DNA of 64,000 nt from Hellea sp. (GCA_020628425.1 JAHDEZ010000092.1:1-64000), one strand, 5' to 3'. Positions 27,182-35,817 are shown, counted from the stretch's first letter. A program made the numbers and translations. The notes: generated by a model not told the origin, from the sequence alone.

Positions 27182-27214
27182 CCCGTCTCACTGACAAAGT
27201 GAGGCGGGTTTTTT
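27182..27214 (+). terminator. Terminator after DUF736
   Basis: A 10-bp stem, CCCGTCTCAC/GTGAGGCGGG (one T-G pair), with loop TGACAAA is followed by six T residues, 20 bases after the DUF736 stop. Confidence 0.95.
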
Positions 27215-27302
27215 CATGTCAAAATCAACCTTTTTCTAACTGTGGATATTATTTGTATATTAAAAATATTTGAGTAGTAGCCACCAAAAATACGATTTGG
27301 GG

Positions 27303-28127
27303 ATGAGTTGGGGCATGCGAAGATTGTTGAATTCGACCGGGTTACGGTGGCCGAATGCTGTCTGGGCGTGGGAATTTTTAAGGCGCAATCAGGATTATAT
27401 TGCCGATTATCTACGCTTTCATGAGGCGGGTCCTAAGGTCTTTGCGCTGAAGTCAGGATCACATTTGGTGATAGGAGAGCAGCGCTATGAAGAAGCGCGG
27501 AAATGGGGATTGCTATTTTTCGCCGACCCGTCCAAGCGCGCCGAGGATGCCGCCGTCTTTTGGAAGCCTTCTGTCTTTCCGGCCACCATTCCGGTGGCGC
27601 TTCGTAATCCGGAGCGGGAAAAAGAAAGGGAGCGGCTCGATAACTGGGACGAGGCCGACATGGTCATTCTGTCCGAGCTTTGTTGTAACCGTTATATATT
27701 TGAAAGCGTCAATCAGTCCCGTCATGTGGTTCTGGCCCCGCGTCGTTACTGGCTCCAGCTCTATTGCGATAGTACACATCCGCTCGATGATCGGGCGCTT
27801 ATCTCCTTTCGGATTGATGGGGCGCGTCACGCCAATAAGCGCATCGAAAGTGTAAGGCAACTCCTGACCCTGCACCGATCTTCCGGCCGGAAACTCAGTT
27901 CTATCTCCAGACGGCGCGGCACAGAAACACTCGCCCAGGCCATTACTGCGCTCGATATCCGAGAGAGAGGCGGGTCTTATAAAGACATAGCCCGCCATAT
28001 TTTTGGTGAAGCCCTCGTAAATAAGAGCTGGAGCGGCGGACATTCGCCGCTCAAACAAAAGGCGCGCCGGGCTTTTGAACGGGGCCAACAATATCGTGAC
28101 GGGAAGTATTTGGAGCTACTGTCCTGA
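27303..28127 (+). CDS. DUF2285-domain protein of conjugative elements
   Basis: The 274-residue protein has WAWEFLRRNQDYIADY near its N-terminus, as in the DUF6499-type domain, and the DUF2285 domain at its C-terminus (about residues 200-270, LDIRERGGSYKDIARHIFGE followed by a basic helix). Such proteins occur in a fixed place in these elements, before the HTH and DUF2840/TraF genes, and the C-terminal helix-turn-helix-like part suggests DNA binding. The function is unknown. The ATG at 27303 is chosen; a TTG at 27270 would add 11 residues, with no ribosome site visible for it. Confidence 0.8.
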   Translation: MSWGMRRLLNSTGLRWPNAVWAWEFLRRNQDYIADYLRFHEAGPKVFALKSGSHLVIGEQRYEEARKWGLLFFADPSKRAEDAAVFWKPSVFPATIPVALRNPEREKERERLDNWDEADMVILSELCCNRYIFESVNQSRHVVLAPRRYWLQLYCDSTHPLDDRALISFRIDGARHANKRIESVRQLLTLHRSSGRKLSSISRRRGTETLAQAITALDIRERGGSYKDIARHIFGEALVNKSWSGGHSPLKQKARRAFERGQQYRDGKYLELLS

Positions 28128-28240
28128 CGCGCGAAAATTAACCAAGAAAAACTGGTGTCGTTTTCGTGCATGTCAAAAAACGACACTAGTGAGAGCCGTT
28201 TTTCTATGCTTGCCTTTGCCTCAAGAGAGAGGAGGCGATC

Positions 28241-28450
28241 ATGAAAAAAATGCCAAAAAGCCCGTTTCTAACGTCTGCGGAAGCCGCTCATATACTCCGA
28301 CTGACACCTCAGACATTAGCCAATATGCGTCACAAAGGCTATGGTCCCAGATACCGAAAACATGGCCGTAAAATCATTTATGTCAAAAAAGATATAGACA
28401 ATTGGTCCGAGCAAAGAGGTCAGGAGCCTACACCTAAAACGGGGTCATGA
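28241..28450 (+). CDS. AlpA/MerR-like helix-turn-helix protein
   Basis: This 69-residue protein has a winged-HTH of the excisionase/AlpA type (LTSAEAAHILRLTPQTLANM, then GPRYRKHGRKIIYVKKDIDNW). It resembles the protein at 62446 but lies within the transfer-gene block, so it is more likely a regulator of the genes following it. GAGAGGAGG precedes the start. The DUF2840 gene begins one base after its stop codon. Confidence 0.82.
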   Translation: MKKMPKSPFLTSAEAAHILRLTPQTLANMRHKGYGPRYRKHGRKIIYVKKDIDNWSEQRGQEPTPKTGS

Positions 28451-28451
28451 C

Positions 28452-28898
28452 ATGAGCGTATTTACCCTTGTCGAAACCATCAAGCTCCGCGGACATTGTA
28501 ACCATAGACTACGTTTTGGTCAGCCCTTGGAAGAGATAAAACTGGACGAAAATAAGAGCCTTGCGGCTTTTAGAGCGGGTCAAATCTTTGGCTATATCCG
28601 CTGGTCGCGCAATGCTTTCGGGACGAGAAACTGGCAGTCTTTTGTGGTCCGATCGGTGAGTAAGGGGCGTGTGACACGTATCCCCGGCGTCTATCCGGGC
28701 GGGGAATTACTACTCAGAACACGGGGTGTTGTCGCGACACAAAAAGCATTAAGCTGGCTGGATAAGACCGAAAAATCCATACCGTTTTTACTCTCAGATT
28801 TCCCGGAAAGTTACTGGCGATTAGCAGAAAACGAGCTGTTCACAGATCATCAATTGCCGAATCTGTCGTCTAAAATCATGGAAAACTCTCATGCTTAG
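28452..28898 (+). CDS. DUF2840 family protein
   Basis: This 148-residue protein is recognised as DUF2840 by FGYIRWSRNAFGT near residue 52 and YPGGELLLR near residue 88. The family is found next to traF in conjugative elements. No motif indicates an enzymatic role; it is soluble and basic. It overlaps traF by eight bases. In relatives repA and parA usually stand just before this gene; here the HTH gene is directly adjacent instead. Confidence 0.8.
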   Translation: MSVFTLVETIKLRGHCNHRLRFGQPLEEIKLDENKSLAAFRAGQIFGYIRWSRNAFGTRNWQSFVVRSVSKGRVTRIPGVYPGGELLLRTRGVVATQKALSWLDKTEKSIPFLLSDFPESYWRLAENELFTDHQLPNLSSKIMENSHA

Positions 28899-29433
28899 AA
28901 ATGCTTTAATCGGCGGTGTGGCGACGATTTTTGTGATCGCAAGCGCTGCCGAAATTACCTTCCCCCCGCGCCCCGTCTGGCTTTATAATCCCAGCGCCAG
29001 TGCGCCTGTGGGGTGGTATAAGTTAGCGGGAAGAGATGAGTTTAAAGCTGGCGATCAGGTTGCCGCTTACGCCCCGAACTGGGCGCGAGAGCTGGCTCAT
29101 GAGAGAGATTATCTGCCTTTTAAATACCCGCTTATCAAAACCATTTGGGCTATAGCTGGTGAGACTATTTGCTATGAAAAGGGTGAGCTTCGCGTGGCGG
29201 GGCGGCCTGTTTTGCAAATCCTTGAACAGGACGGCTTGGGACGCGAGCTTCCAAGGATAGAAGGTTGTCTCATCTTAGGAGAGGATGAATATCTTCTGAT
29301 CTCCCCGGATGTGAAGACCGCCTTTGATGGCCGCTATTTTGGTCCTGTGAATATGGGAAATATTCTGGGACGGGTGAACTACCTTGGAGAGACGGTCGGT
29401 GAGGGCCTTGGTAGCCTGAATAGACAAGAATAG
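28891..29433 (+). CDS. traF: TraF, S26-type signal peptidase for conjugation
   Basis: This 180-residue inner-membrane peptidase has one N-terminal hydrophobic segment. The catalytic serine is in the N-P-S-A-S-A-P-V-G-W-Y stretch (near residue 40) and the lysine in YPLIKTIWAIAGE (near residue 90), matching the Ser-Lys dyad of the family. In RP4 the homologue processes the TrbC pilin to its cyclic form. The pilin substrate is the trbC product at 53735. It overlaps the DUF2840 gene and is followed by the probable oriT region. Confidence 0.9.
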   Translation: MLRNALIGGVATIFVIASAAEITFPPRPVWLYNPSASAPVGWYKLAGRDEFKAGDQVAAYAPNWARELAHERDYLPFKYPLIKTIWAIAGETICYEKGELRVAGRPVLQILEQDGLGRELPRIEGCLILGEDEYLLISPDVKTAFDGRYFGPVNMGNILGRVNYLGETVGEGLGSLNRQE

Positions 29434-29478
29434 GGGGTGGAGTAGGAGTATGGGAGTAAGGGCAAGATAAAAGGGACC

Positions 29479-29629
29479 GGGCCACCTTGTGGCTAAGTCA
29501 TTGTCTGCACATCGTTTTTTGGGGTCACCTGAATTGGAGGTGGCCCAGAGGTAAGTGAGGTTTTGTAATGTTTTCAATAGGTTAGGCTGGGCCACCCTTT
29601 GAAAATACCATTGAATACAATAGGTTAGG
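29479..29629. other. Candidate origin of transfer upstream of the relaxase
   Basis: The 200 bases between traF and the relaxase hold ordered repeats: an inverted repeat GGTGGCCCA (29539-29547) / TGGGCCACC (29588-29596), another GGGCCACC at 29479-29486, and a perfect 12-base direct repeat CAATAGGTTAGG at 29575-29586 and 29618-29629. Relaxase genes commonly have oriT directly upstream. I do not see a nic sequence that I can assign. The repeats could instead be an operator for relaxase autoregulation. Confidence 0.5.
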
Positions 29630-29633
29630 TGAT

Positions 29634-31556
29634 TTGAGCGCTGAGGACACATTTAGGATTAGATTGGGGCGGATAAGCGCGCCAGATGGGTCGCGCCGGC
29701 TGACCGGCTTTGCTGGGAAGGTGCGGCGCCGGGTTAATCGCTTAGGGCGCTCCGGCAGTGTTCGAAAGGTAGCGGCCCGCTCACCTCAGCGGGCCATGTT
29801 TACCCGCCGGGTCATGGTCAAATTTAGTTATGTCAAAATGGGAGGCCAAGGCCTCTCCGCCCTTAAGCTTCATACGGATTATATCCAGAGAGACGGTGCC
29901 GGGTTAGACGCGAAGAAAGGACTTCTATACAGCGCCGATGAGACAGACATCAGTCCCGATAATTTCCTGAATGATTGCCAGAATGATCGACATCATTTTC
30001 GGATTATCGTCTCCGCCGAAGATAGTCGTGACCTCGTGAGCCTGATCGACACGACCCGGGGTCTCATGCGCCTGATGGAACAGGATTTGGAAACGCGGCT
30101 CGGTTGGGTGGCCGTCAATCATTACGACACCGCGACGCCCCATACCCATATTGTCCTGCGAGGCGTGAAAGATGACGGGAAAGATCTGGTCATCCCCCGA
30201 AAATATATCGCCTACGGTCTGCGCTCGCGAGCCGAAGAACTGGTCACACTTGAGCTGGGTCCTATGCAGATCAAAGAGGCCTCGCTCAAACTGGCAAGAC
30301 AAGTCACACAGGAACGCTTTACGGATCTGGACCGCTGCTTTGTCAGAAACATGTCTGATAACATCATTGATCTGGGCGCGCGGCCCGAGCAAGGCAGTGA
30401 GTGGTCACGGCGCCTGGATATTGCCAGGCTTAAACATTTAAGCCGTTGGGGCTTGGCCGAAAAACTCTCGAGCTTTCAATGGCGGCTTGCGCCGGACTTT
30501 GAGCGCGTGTTGCGTTCTATGGGTGAGCGGGGCGACATCATCCGGACTTACCAAAAGGCGTTAAAGGCTCATGGCATTCAGCGCTCGAGCTGGGGCAATC
30601 AAATTTATGATCCGCTAGGAGACAAAGCCGAGCCATTATTAGGCAAAGTTCTCGCCATCGGTGTTCGCGATGATGTGAATGACAAATCCTATATGGTTGT
30701 CGATAGCAGCAAGGGTGATGCGCTTTATGTGGATATGGGCGGGACCGACAACATCGCTAACGTAAAAACAGGCGATATTGTTTTTGTCGAGCCTGTGACC
30801 GTCGGTCCGAAGGCATCTGATCTGACCATTGCCGACATTGCAGCAAGGCGAGGGCAGAGCTACAGCCCGGCCTTCCACGCCAGCGAAGACCCCAGTTCCA
30901 GCCCGGAATATATTCAAGCCCATGTGAGACGGTTGGAGGCCCTAAGACGCGCAGGACAAGTCACAAGAAACAAAGACGGGAGCTGGAGACTTCCGGGCGA
31001 TTATCTTGAGCGCGCCAAAGCATATGAGCGAGGGCGGGCACAGAGAAATCCCGTACGGCTTCGTCAGCTCACGCGAGGCTCCCTACAGGCTTACGCTCAG
31101 ACCATGGGCCGCTCCTGGCTTGATGAGGAGCTGGCGGGTCCGTCAGGCCTTGTGAACGACAAAGGTTACGGGCGCGTGATAAATTCGGCGCTTGAAAAAC
31201 GCAGAGCGTATTTGGCTAAAGAGAATTTAATACCAAGCCAGGATGCGCCCGTGACAAACAAGGTTTTGAAAGAGTTAGAACGCCGGGACCTTGAAAGAGC
31301 GGGGAAGCAACTCGCCCAGGACATCGGCAAGCCTTATTCAGAGATGCCCGCCTCAGGGACAATATCAGGTGTCGTGCGAGATCACATCCGACGTCCCAGC
31401 GGAAAATATGCCGTTCTGGAACGAGCGAAAGATTTTACCCTCGCGCCGTGGCGGGATGTATTGGAACAAAGACGGGGCTTGGATATCAGCGGCCAGATCA
31501 GAAACGGACAGATAAACTGGCAGCTGGGGCGCAAAAGAGGATTGGATATCAGTTGA
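29634..31556 (+). CDS. rlx: Relaxase (VirD2/TraI-like) with DUF3363 C-terminus
   Basis: This 640-residue protein nicks oriT and pilots the transferred strand. The N-terminus FRIRLGRI with an arginine-rich stretch, the YIQRDG segment (about residue 85, candidate nucleophile Tyr) and the metal-binding histidine motif NHYDTATPHTHIVLRG (about residues 160-176) are those of DUF3363-type relaxases. The rest holds the DUF3363 region. The start is a TTG at 29634: the family N-terminus M-x-x-x-D-x-F-R-x-R-L-G-R begins there, TTAGGTGA stands in front, and no ATG is available until well inside the conserved domain. It is followed by cargo, while its coupling protein gene lies 18 kb away at 50142. Confidence 0.9.
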   Translation: MSAEDTFRIRLGRISAPDGSRRLTGFAGKVRRRVNRLGRSGSVRKVAARSPQRAMFTRRVMVKFSYVKMGGQGLSALKLHTDYIQRDGAGLDAKKGLLYSADETDISPDNFLNDCQNDRHHFRIIVSAEDSRDLVSLIDTTRGLMRLMEQDLETRLGWVAVNHYDTATPHTHIVLRGVKDDGKDLVIPRKYIAYGLRSRAEELVTLELGPMQIKEASLKLARQVTQERFTDLDRCFVRNMSDNIIDLGARPEQGSEWSRRLDIARLKHLSRWGLAEKLSSFQWRLAPDFERVLRSMGERGDIIRTYQKALKAHGIQRSSWGNQIYDPLGDKAEPLLGKVLAIGVRDDVNDKSYMVVDSSKGDALYVDMGGTDNIANVKTGDIVFVEPVTVGPKASDLTIADIAARRGQSYSPAFHASEDPSSSPEYIQAHVRRLEALRRAGQVTRNKDGSWRLPGDYLERAKAYERGRAQRNPVRLRQLTRGSLQAYAQTMGRSWLDEELAGPSGLVNDKGYGRVINSALEKRRAYLAKENLIPSQDAPVTNKVLKELERRDLERAGKQLAQDIGKPYSEMPASGTISGVVRDHIRRPSGKYAVLERAKDFTLAPWRDVLEQRRGLDISGQIRNGQINWQLGRKRGLDIS

Positions 31557-31610
31557 TCTTGCCAATGGTATGATTGTTAGAATGTATGGAAAGCATGAAG
31601 GAAGACAAAG

Positions 31611-32420
31611 ATGAGTGACAAGAGATTGAGCGAGTTGGGAGACATAACGTCATTGGCCTCACAACGTATTTTTGAGATCAGAGGTCAGCGCGTCATTCTC
31701 GACGCAGACATTGCGGCGTTTTTCTGGCGGAATACCAAGGCGATTAATCAGCAACGCAGCCGTAACAAAGATCATTTCCCCGACCATTATGCGTTTCAGC
31801 TGACAAAAGATGAATGGGCCGAGTTGAAGTCTCAATTTGTGACCTCAAGTGAGCATGGTGGTCGTCGTCATCCGCCATGGGCCTTTACGGAACATGGGTT
31901 TGCCATGTTGTGTACACGCTTGCGCGGTGAACAGGCCGCGCAGATTTCCAGAATAATTATTGATACATTTGTGAGCTACCGAAAAGGGACCTTGCCAAAA
32001 GAGCGAATAATCAGCCTCGGCAAAAATGGAGGCCGAAGAAAACGTTTGCAGGAAGCCATCTATCAACAAATGGAAGCTTTGCTGCAGATGGAGCTGCCGA
32101 CCGGCCAGAATACTACTACCGAATTAAAGGATCTGACGGCCAAGGCTATTCAACGCGTAAAGGCCGTACTTGATGCTCCGGTTTTAAAGAATGAGCAGAT
32201 CACGGCCGAAATCGGAAAGCTGCAGGCCGAAACCGCAAAACTATATGCCGATGCTCAAAAGCTAAGTGCAGAGACTGCAAACATCTGGGCCGATACATTT
32301 CAGAAGCGATTGCAGATTATAACTCAACTCCGAGAGATAGCAGTTCAATTGGAGCGAGACGATGTTTTGGAGAGCTTAGACCAGGCATTTGGGAAAATCG
32401 AGGGGAAGAAATCACAATAG
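31611..32420 (+). CDS. ORF6N-domain protein
   Basis: This 269-residue protein has an N-terminal ORF6N domain (about residues 12-110: QRIFEIRGQRVILDADIAAFF, RNKDHFPDHYAFQLT, PWAFTEHGFAMLCTRL), common in phage antirepressor-like proteins and bacterial accessory regions. The C-terminal half is a coiled coil with an ETAKLYADAQKL-type heptad pattern. It probably binds DNA or another regulator; no target is visible. It stands alone between the relaxase and the H-NOX operon. Confidence 0.82.
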   Translation: MSDKRLSELGDITSLASQRIFEIRGQRVILDADIAAFFWRNTKAINQQRSRNKDHFPDHYAFQLTKDEWAELKSQFVTSSEHGGRRHPPWAFTEHGFAMLCTRLRGEQAAQISRIIIDTFVSYRKGTLPKERIISLGKNGGRRKRLQEAIYQQMEALLQMELPTGQNTTTELKDLTAKAIQRVKAVLDAPVLKNEQITAEIGKLQAETAKLYADAQKLSAETANIWADTFQKRLQIITQLREIAVQLERDDVLESLDQAFGKIEGKKSQ

Positions 32421-32601
32421 ACTCTTGAGGTCACATTTTGTGACTTCAAGTATTTCTTACCTCGATATTCCGTAGTCGGACGTCTTGACGAACATATTGG
32501 ATGCGTACTGTGGGGGCATTGCGGACATAAGAACCATAGTCTCATTGCATCAAAGTTTCCTAATGTAGTCTTTGAAGCCTTTTGATATTCAGTTTTGGAA
32601 T

Positions 32602-32635
32602 TTGCAGAATGCAAATCCATTTGCGCAAAATGCAA
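32602..32635 (+). promoter_or_regulatory. Paired enhancer sites for the NtrC-type regulator (H-NOX operon)
   Basis: TTGCAGAATGCAA (32602-32614, a perfect 5-3-5 dyad) and GCGCAAAATGCAA (32623-32635) have centres 21 bases apart, two helical turns. They lie about 94 and 73 bases before the predicted transcription start. The same arrangement recurs at 40846-40878 and 46356-46388. Binding by the product of the gene at 37856 is inferred. Confidence 0.65.
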
Positions 32636-32676
32636 TGAATAGCCGCTAAATCAGTGTAAAACCGCCTTAAAAACAC

Positions 32677-32690
32677 GGCATCGGCTTTGC
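32677..32690 (+). promoter_or_regulatory. Sigma-54 promoter of the H-NOX operon
   Basis: GGCATCGGCTTTGC has GG and GC separated by exactly ten bases, the invariant -24/-12 arrangement of RpoN promoters, and TTTGCAAC around the -12 element. The expected start of transcription is near 32702, about 20 bases before the H-NOX ATG. It agrees with the promoter at 46441 in 17 of 20 bases (counted from GG). Confidence 0.7.
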
Positions 32691-32722
32691 AACACTCCTT
32701 TTGAATATTGAAAGGAATGGCC

Positions 32723-33268
32723 ATGAAGGGTGTAGTGTTCACTGAATTTTATGAATTTGTCGAAGAGGCATTTTCGCCCCTGTTTTTGCAGGAAATTATT
32801 AATGCATCTAATCTGAAATCTGAAGGCGTTTACACAGCAACAGGGACTTATCCATTTTGTGAAATGGGCACTTTGGTCACTCAAGTGGCAGCAAAAAGTG
32901 GTGAAGATGTACCAAAGCTCTTAAAGGGATTCGGGCATCATCTCTTCTGTTATTTCTCTAAGAGCAGCCCGCAGCATTTTGAGGGTATTGATAACAGCTT
33001 TGACTTTCTCAATCATGTGGAAAGCCATATTCATAAGGATGTCAGAAAACTATATCCCGATGCGGAACTCCCCCGGTTTGATTGTTTGGAACATAGTGAC
33101 CGACGATATGTCATGATTTACAAATCCGCTCGCGGATTAGGAGATTTATGTGAAGGCCTGATTGAGGGCTGTCTTCAGTTCTTTGGAGAAACGGCCACAA
33201 TCGAACGCGAACTATTAGCCGCAGAACCGGTCACCGAAATACGATTTGCGATCCAAAAGCTGTCATGA
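32723..33268 (+). CDS. H-NOX heme nitric-oxide/oxygen-binding sensor
   Basis: This 181-residue cytosolic heme protein matches stand-alone bacterial H-NOX proteins in length and start (M-K-G-x-x-F). The proximal heme ligand aligns with His104 in HIHKDVRKLYP, and the propionate-binding Y-x-S-x-R motif is Tyr133, Ser135, Arg137 (YKSARG). In known systems, NO binding to H-NOX changes the activity of a partner histidine kinase; here a kinase gene overlaps by ATGA. The ATG at 32723 is chosen over two in-frame upstream starts because AAAGGA is seven bases before it and it gives the canonical N-terminus. The ligand (NO rather than oxygen) is inferred from the family. Confidence 0.92.
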   Translation: MKGVVFTEFYEFVEEAFSPLFLQEIINASNLKSEGVYTATGTYPFCEMGTLVTQVAAKSGEDVPKLLKGFGHHLFCYFSKSSPQHFEGIDNSFDFLNHVESHIHKDVRKLYPDAELPRFDCLEHSDRRYVMIYKSARGLGDLCEGLIEGCLQFFGETATIERELLAAEPVTEIRFAIQKLS

Positions 33269-34587
33269 CCGATAGCACAACCCTATATCGACAAATTGCC
33301 GAGCGTGAACGTAAATCCAGAAAGGCTGCGGAACGCCTGCTTGAGGAAAAGAGCTTAGTTTTAAGCGAACAAGTCTGTGCGTTTGAAAAGCAGGTAGAGG
33401 AATATGGCGCATTAAATTCCATTCTGTCTAATGTCATGCTTGCCTCGCCGGACAGTATTATTACTTGCGGACCAGACTTTCGGATTTCTGGCATGAATAA
33501 AACCGCCGAAGATTGGTTTGGAGACACTGAAGCGGCCTTAGTCGGTGCGCCAATCAGCACACTGCTACCAATCGAGGATATCTTAGAAACATGGCCGTCT
33601 CCGGGTGAAGTCTACATTGAACGTATTGAGCTCAAGCCAAATAACAGGCCAGAATTCCCAGTCGAAATTCGTGGTAACATTGGTATGCGCGGAGATGAAC
33701 GTTGCCATGTGGTTCTGTTCATTCATGACATCACCCGCCGTGAAAAAAATCAAAAAGAACGAGAGCAACTTTTGTCTCGGGTCAATGAATCACGTCGGTT
33801 GGAGGCGATAGGCACTCTATCATCGGGCATTGCTCATGAAATTAACACGCCACTGCAATTTATTGGTGATAACGTACAATTTGTAGCTTCAGCCCTCTCC
33901 AAACTGCATATATCGTACAAAGATCACCTAGATGTTACGTCGAAGCTTAGGACGTATCCAGAATTTAGCGAATCATTCAAACACTCGGATTTACCCCCAG
34001 AAAGCGAAAATCATGACGAAACCATCGGCGATATTCGAGAGGCTCTACGAGATACAATAGCCGGCATCAAAGAGGTCAAAGACATCATTCATGTCATGCG
34101 GGATTTTGTGCATACAGGAAAGCGAAAAGAAAATGGCGTTGATATAAATGAGCTCATTTCAAACGCATTAAAACTTTGCCGCAACCGGTTTAAAGATGAG
34201 GCCAATCTCATATGGACGCCTTCTGAAAATCTACCAGAAATCGGTTGCTACCGAGGGCAAATTCAACAGGTTTTTGTCAATATCATCGTCAATGCCTTAG
34301 ATGCGCTTGAAGAATATCAACCTGAAAACCCGTCAATTAAGATTTTCACAGAAGTCGACTTTGAACATCTCCATGTGATCATCGCAGATAATGGCCCTGG
34401 AATTCCTCCGCATATTCAAGAGAAAATATTCGATCCTTTTTTCACTTCCAAAAAGGTCGGAAAGGGCACCGGACAGGGGCTGGCCCTCGCTAAAGACATC
34501 ATTGTTAATCACTCGAATGGCAGTTTGGAAATCACTGAAATTGAAGGATTTAAGACGGCCTTCAAAATCTCTCTCCCCATTTATTAA
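33265..34587 (+). CDS. H-NOX-associated PAS histidine kinase
   Basis: This is a 440-residue soluble kinase: an N-terminal coiled coil (AERERKSRKAAERLLEEKS), a PAS domain (about 50-165), a HisKA-type dimerisation domain with phospho-accepting His in GIAHEINTPLQF (about residue 192), and a HATPase domain with the N box (VNIIVNALDAL), G1 (DNGPGIP) and G2 (GKGTGQGLAL). The NtrB-like H box and catalytic domain suit phosphorylation of an NtrC-type regulator. It overlaps the H-NOX gene by four bases (ATGA) and has no membrane segment, so its input is most likely H-NOX. The clear phosphate acceptor in the operon is the regulator at 37856. Confidence 0.9.
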   Translation: MTDSTTLYRQIAERERKSRKAAERLLEEKSLVLSEQVCAFEKQVEEYGALNSILSNVMLASPDSIITCGPDFRISGMNKTAEDWFGDTEAALVGAPISTLLPIEDILETWPSPGEVYIERIELKPNNRPEFPVEIRGNIGMRGDERCHVVLFIHDITRREKNQKEREQLLSRVNESRRLEAIGTLSSGIAHEINTPLQFIGDNVQFVASALSKLHISYKDHLDVTSKLRTYPEFSESFKHSDLPPESENHDETIGDIREALRDTIAGIKEVKDIIHVMRDFVHTGKRKENGVDINELISNALKLCRNRFKDEANLIWTPSENLPEIGCYRGQIQQVFVNIIVNALDALEEYQPENPSIKIFTEVDFEHLHVIIADNGPGIPPHIQEKIFDPFFTSKKVGKGTGQGLALAKDIIVNHSNGSLEITEIEGFKTAFKISLPIY

Positions 34588-34601
34588 AAAGGAAAAATAA
34601 A

Positions 34602-35732
34602 ATGACTTTAAGAAAAATATTATTCGTCGATGATGACCCGCGAATATTGTCGGCCATGAGACGTCGATTTGCCAATGATTTTAATCTCGTAACATTTGAA
34701 AAAGGCCATGAAGCCGTCACTTATATAAGGTCCAATAACGATATCTCAGTTTTGGTTGCCGATATGCGAATGCCGGGAATGGATGGTTTGGAACTTCTCA
34801 AGCACAGCCAGGAAATTCGTCCGGATTTAAAGCGAATAATGCTAACCGGAAATTCAGATCAAAAAACAGCCGTTGATGCTATTAACGAAGGCCGGGTCTT
34901 TCGCTTCCTAAAGAAACCCTGTGACGCATCGGAGGTTAAAGCCGCAATCAAATTAGCCATAGAAGAGTCAGATTTTTCAAAAGCTGATATTGGGCAAATT
35001 CAGGAACAGATGGTTTCTAATTCCAAAGATACCGATCAGCAGGGACTCTTCCTGTCCGTTATGAGCGAAGAGCTTCGTACGCCTTTGTCGCAAGTCATAT
35101 CAATCTCAGATACGCTGAATAAACAGGAGCTTCTGATTAATGAGCGGGCCCGCGCGCGAATGCTTCGGCAAATCGGTGAGGCCGGGAAGAATGCCTTGTC
35201 TAGAGTGGACCGAATTTTGACTTTTGTAAAACTGCAATCAGCTGTGCCAGGTAAAGGTAATTCCGAGGTTAGGCTGGATTTAATAGCAGCTGAGGAAATC
35301 GCCCGTTTCAGAGCCCGTGCCAGCGAAAGAAATGTGACAATTTCTTTTGAATCAAATCTGGTTCCTGTGGTCGTTAGATCTAGCGAAGAAAGCCTTCGTG
35401 TCGGGATACGGGAGTCCTTGGATAACGCCGTGAAATTTAATCAAGACAACGGACATATTAGCGTTCAAATCAAAGCCAATAAGGAAAAAGCGGCCATTAG
35501 AATTTCGAACACAGGCTCAAATATGTCAGAGCATTCGTCGTCTTCGGATAATGTATTCAAGCCTGCGGATGCTGGGCTCAGCCGCGAAAATTATGGAATG
35601 GGCCTTGGGGTGTCACTTATCAATGCAGCGGCTATTTCAGGTGGATATAATTATGACATCTGGCCTCGCAAAGATGGCGGTGCCTGGGTTACATTTGTGT
35701 TTGAAACCTGCTCGGAAGAGGAACAGCCTTAG
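34602..35732 (+). CDS. Response regulator with a degenerate histidine-kinase domain
   Basis: This is a 376-residue protein: a receiver domain (residues 3-120, phosphorylation site Asp54 in VADMRMPGMDG, LKKP near 104) followed by a HisKA-like and a HATPase-like domain. The H box reads FLSVMSEELRTPLSQ; the phospho-accepting histidine of S-H-E-L-R-T-P is replaced by Glu156. The ATP lid is weak too: the G1 box is ISNTGS instead of DxGxG, although a GMGLGVSL G2 box remains. It therefore cannot work as an ordinary kinase. It may be an allosteric partner or phosphate sink for the kinases on either side. It starts 14 bases after the first kinase gene. Confidence 0.85.
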   Translation: MTLRKILFVDDDPRILSAMRRRFANDFNLVTFEKGHEAVTYIRSNNDISVLVADMRMPGMDGLELLKHSQEIRPDLKRIMLTGNSDQKTAVDAINEGRVFRFLKKPCDASEVKAAIKLAIEESDFSKADIGQIQEQMVSNSKDTDQQGLFLSVMSEELRTPLSQVISISDTLNKQELLINERARARMLRQIGEAGKNALSRVDRILTFVKLQSAVPGKGNSEVRLDLIAAEEIARFRARASERNVTISFESNLVPVVVRSSEESLRVGIRESLDNAVKFNQDNGHISVQIKANKEKAAIRISNTGSNMSEHSSSSDNVFKPADAGLSRENYGMGLGVSLINAAAISGGYNYDIWPRKDGGAWVTFVFETCSEEEQP

Positions 35733-35817
35733 ATAGTTTTAAAGGCATTATTAACCATGTTGCACGACTGAATATTAAACCCTTTATGAGATATTTGTTC
35801 CCTATCGGGAGCGAATA

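Larger units (their letters stand above)
32421..32722. promoter_or_regulatory. Control region of the H-NOX operon
   Basis: This 302-base gap has no gene. It contains the paired dyads at 32602-32635, the sigma-54-type promoter at 32677-32690 and a ribosome site AAAGGA before the H-NOX start. Confidence 0.6.

Noticed and set aside
32708-32722. Upstream starts for H-NOX (TTG 32708, ATG 32717)
   Set aside because: They would add residues before the canonical M-K-G start and lie on the ribosome site itself.
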